NCBI GenBank assembly: GCA_020634935.1
Contig: JACKAT010000066.1
Span: 1-31,814 of the forward strand
Length of the DNA: 31,814 nt
Direction: 5' to 3'
DNA from: Anaerolineales bacterium
GTDB lineage: Bacteria > Chloroflexota > Anaerolineae > 4572-78 > J111
The notes under the pieces were generated by a model, which had not been told where the DNA came from, ran no database searches, and was given only the letters and a program-made list of their open reading frames with translations. Both the position numbers and the translations under genes were made by a program. This document shows, in pieces, positions 30,397 to 31,814 of the stretch. How positions within the stretch are numbered: the stretch's first letter is position 1; every line of letters begins with the position of its first letter.

Positions 30397-31523
30397 AGAC
30401 CACCCGCCGGCAAATAACGCTGGAAATCGTGCGGATTGTATTAGTTGTGCTTTTAGCGCTGCTGCTGGGCTTTTTTATCACTACGCTGGTGAGCGACGAC
30501 CCGGTTGGGGCTTACACCGAGTTTTTGACCGGCCCGTTGCCCAAAATTTCCATAAACGATGACGGCGGCTGGCAATTGCGGGGCGTCAATCGCTTTGGTA
30601 ACTGGATTGAGGACAGCATCACCCTGATTTTGCTTGGTTTGTCGGTCGCCATCGTTTTTAGCGCCCGGCAGTTTAGCTTGGGAGCAGAAGGCCAGCTTTT
30701 TTTAGGCGCTTTAGCCGCGGGAGCGGTTAGCCTCTATTTCCATGCCCCGGCGGTTATCCATATCAGTTTGGCCTTGATCGCCGCCGGAGCGGCCGGTTTT
30801 GTGTGGGGCTTGATTCCCGGCGCGCTAAAAGCCTACCTCAACGCCGATGAGATCGTCAGCACCCTGATGCTTAATATCATCGCCATTCAATTCTACCAAT
30901 TTATTTTGACCCGCTACATGCGCGATTTCACGGCAGGTTACATCGGCACCGAATACTTTCCCGAGACAGCGGTACTGCCGGTGGTGATCCCCGGCACGCG
31001 CGTAACGGTGGCGCTGTTTATCACCATCGCGGCGGTGGTGGCCGTGTGGTTTTTAATGTCGCGTATGCCTCTGGGCTACGAGATCAGAATGTTGGGGGCC
31101 AATCGCAAATTCGCCGAATATGGCGGCATCAAGGTTAAGCGGGTCATTACCCTCAGCATGGCGATTAGCGGTATCTTGGCCGGGCTGGCCGGCACCCATT
31201 TGTCGATGGGGTTGTTGAAACAGCTAACGCTTTCCCTGTCGCCCAATATTGGTTTTGAAGGCATTGTGGTGGCGCTACTGGCCCGCAACGATCCCAAATG
31301 GGTGCCGGTGGCCGGGTTGTTCTACGGCTATCTCCGAACCGGGGCTCAAATTATGGAGCGCTCTTCGGATGTAACCCGAGAGATGGTTCTGGTCATTCAA
31401 GCGATTATTATATTGTTCATCACCGCCGAACGGGTTTTGCCGCTCATCCAGCAGTGGTGGCAGCGCCGCCGGTCGCCGGAAGCGATCCTGGACAGCGTCG
31501 AGGGGGTGGGCGATGTCGCTTGA
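30393..31523 (+). CDS. Nucleoside ABC transporter permease, first subunit
   Basis: 376 aa integral membrane protein. Hydrophobic segments include IVLVVLLALLLGFFITTLV (about 11-30), SITLILLGLSVAIVFSARQF, and five or more others through residue 350. GAEGQLFLGALAAGAV and MPLGYEIRMLGANRKFAEYGG are the stretches that mark the BPD_transp_2-type permeases of Bmp transporters; the latter includes the cytoplasmic coupling loop. It overlaps the ATPase gene by 4 nt and the next permease gene by 11 nt, so the four transporter parts are closely coupled. Confidence 0.93.
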   Translation: MKTTRRQITLEIVRIVLVVLLALLLGFFITTLVSDDPVGAYTEFLTGPLPKISINDDGGWQLRGVNRFGNWIEDSITLILLGLSVAIVFSARQFSLGAEGQLFLGALAAGAVSLYFHAPAVIHISLALIAAGAAGFVWGLIPGALKAYLNADEIVSTLMLNIIAIQFYQFILTRYMRDFTAGYIGTEYFPETAVLPVVIPGTRVTVALFITIAAVVAVWFLMSRMPLGYEIRMLGANRKFAEYGGIKVKRVITLSMAISGILAGLAGTHLSMGLLKQLTLSLSPNIGFEGIVVALLARNDPKWVPVAGLFYGYLRTGAQIMERSSDVTREMVLVIQAIIILFITAERVLPLIQQWWQRRRSPEAILDSVEGVGDVA

Positions 31524-31814
31524 TACGGTTTTAGCCAGTATTTTTTCGGCGGCGTTTATCGCCACCATCTTGCGCACCTCAACCCCGATCATCCTGCCGG
31601 CGATGGGCGGCTTGATTTCTGAACTGGCCGGCGTCATCAACATCGCCCTCGAAGGCATTATGCTGGCCGCCGCCTTTTTTGGGGTGGTGGTCGGGGCGTT
31701 GGGGCCGGAGTGGCTGCCGGGCCTGCCGGGGTGGATTTATCCCTGGCTGGGCGCTTTGGCCGGGATGGCCGTGGGCCTCGGCCTGGCTTTAATCATCGCC
31801 TTCTTTCATCTGGA
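31513..31814 (+). CDS. Nucleoside ABC transporter permease, second subunit (partial)
   Basis: Starts at the ATG at 31513, inside the end of the previous gene, and runs off the window after about 100 residues. The visible part reads SIFSAAFIATILRTSTPIIL, then ELAGVINIALEGIMLAAAFF, the characteristic first two membrane segments and NIALEG motif of the partner permease of Bmp-type transporters. Full proteins are usually about 300-320 aa, so some 200 codons lie beyond the window. Confidence 0.93.
   Translation, partial: MSLDTVLASIFSAAFIATILRTSTPIILPAMGGLISELAGVINIALEGIMLAAAFFGVVVGALGPEWLPGLPGWIYPWLGALAGMAVGLGLALIIAFFHL

Overview
The window reads as chromosomal DNA of a free-living bacterium, most likely a member of the Chloroflexota (Anaerolineae/Caldilineae type). 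This is inferred, not searched. The grounds are large membrane proteins joining signalling domains to beta-propellers, many B12-binding radical SAM genes, LAAC-type lipoproteins, a BMP-type nucleoside transporter, and intergenic spaces full of short inverted repeats. No rRNA, tRNA, CRISPR array, transposase or phage gene was seen.

Layout. 1-338: terminator and repeat debris. 339-2903 (-): degenerate PP2C-like/two-TM/beta-propeller protein. 3185-5349 (-): two-gene operon xpt-guaA, which would turn xanthine into XMP and then GMP, with a good promoter at 5374-5402. 5703-6485 (+): pentapeptide-repeat lipoprotein. 6509-6862 (-): small four-cysteine protein. 7114-7470 (+): A-type Fe-S carrier with a near-consensus promoter and a clear terminator. 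7638-18871 (+): a region rich in radical SAM genes. It holds a B12-binding radical SAM enzyme coupled to a 68-aa protein, a small winged-helix-like protein, a SnoaL-like protein, an operon of two paralogous B12-radical SAM enzymes plus a SPASM enzyme, an FHA/TM/TolB-propeller protein, and a fourth B12-radical SAM enzyme behind its own consensus promoter. 18872-19930: decay zone with gene remnants. 19935-21678 (-): two PPK2-family genes, the first transcribed being degenerate at active-site motifs. 22175-22730 (+): hicAB toxin-antitoxin pair abutting a nested inverted-repeat element. 23004-23463: a 22-unit array of 21-bp repeats. 23644-25146 (-): SH3/OB-fold-like lipoprotein. 25525-31814 (+, runs off the end): nucleoside uptake and salvage operon (ribokinase, nucleoside hydrolase, BMP lipoprotein, ABC ATPase, two permeases).

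How the genes fit together. The right-hand operon would import nucleosides, hydrolyse them to base plus ribose, and phosphorylate the ribose. The left-hand xpt-guaA pair would recycle xanthine to GMP. The middle of the window is the least explained part: five radical SAM enzymes (four cobalamin-type) in 11 kb with no recognisable substrate gene, plus a small coupled partner protein. They are a candidate undescribed biosynthetic or modification pathway, but nothing in the sequence fixes the product.

The intergenic DNA is unusually structured. There is a three-copy ~80-bp MITE-like family, other nested inverted repeats, a family of CAAAG-CTTG-CTTTG hairpins placed just before start codons, palindromes in every gap but the coupled ones of the nucleoside operon, and the 21-bp array.
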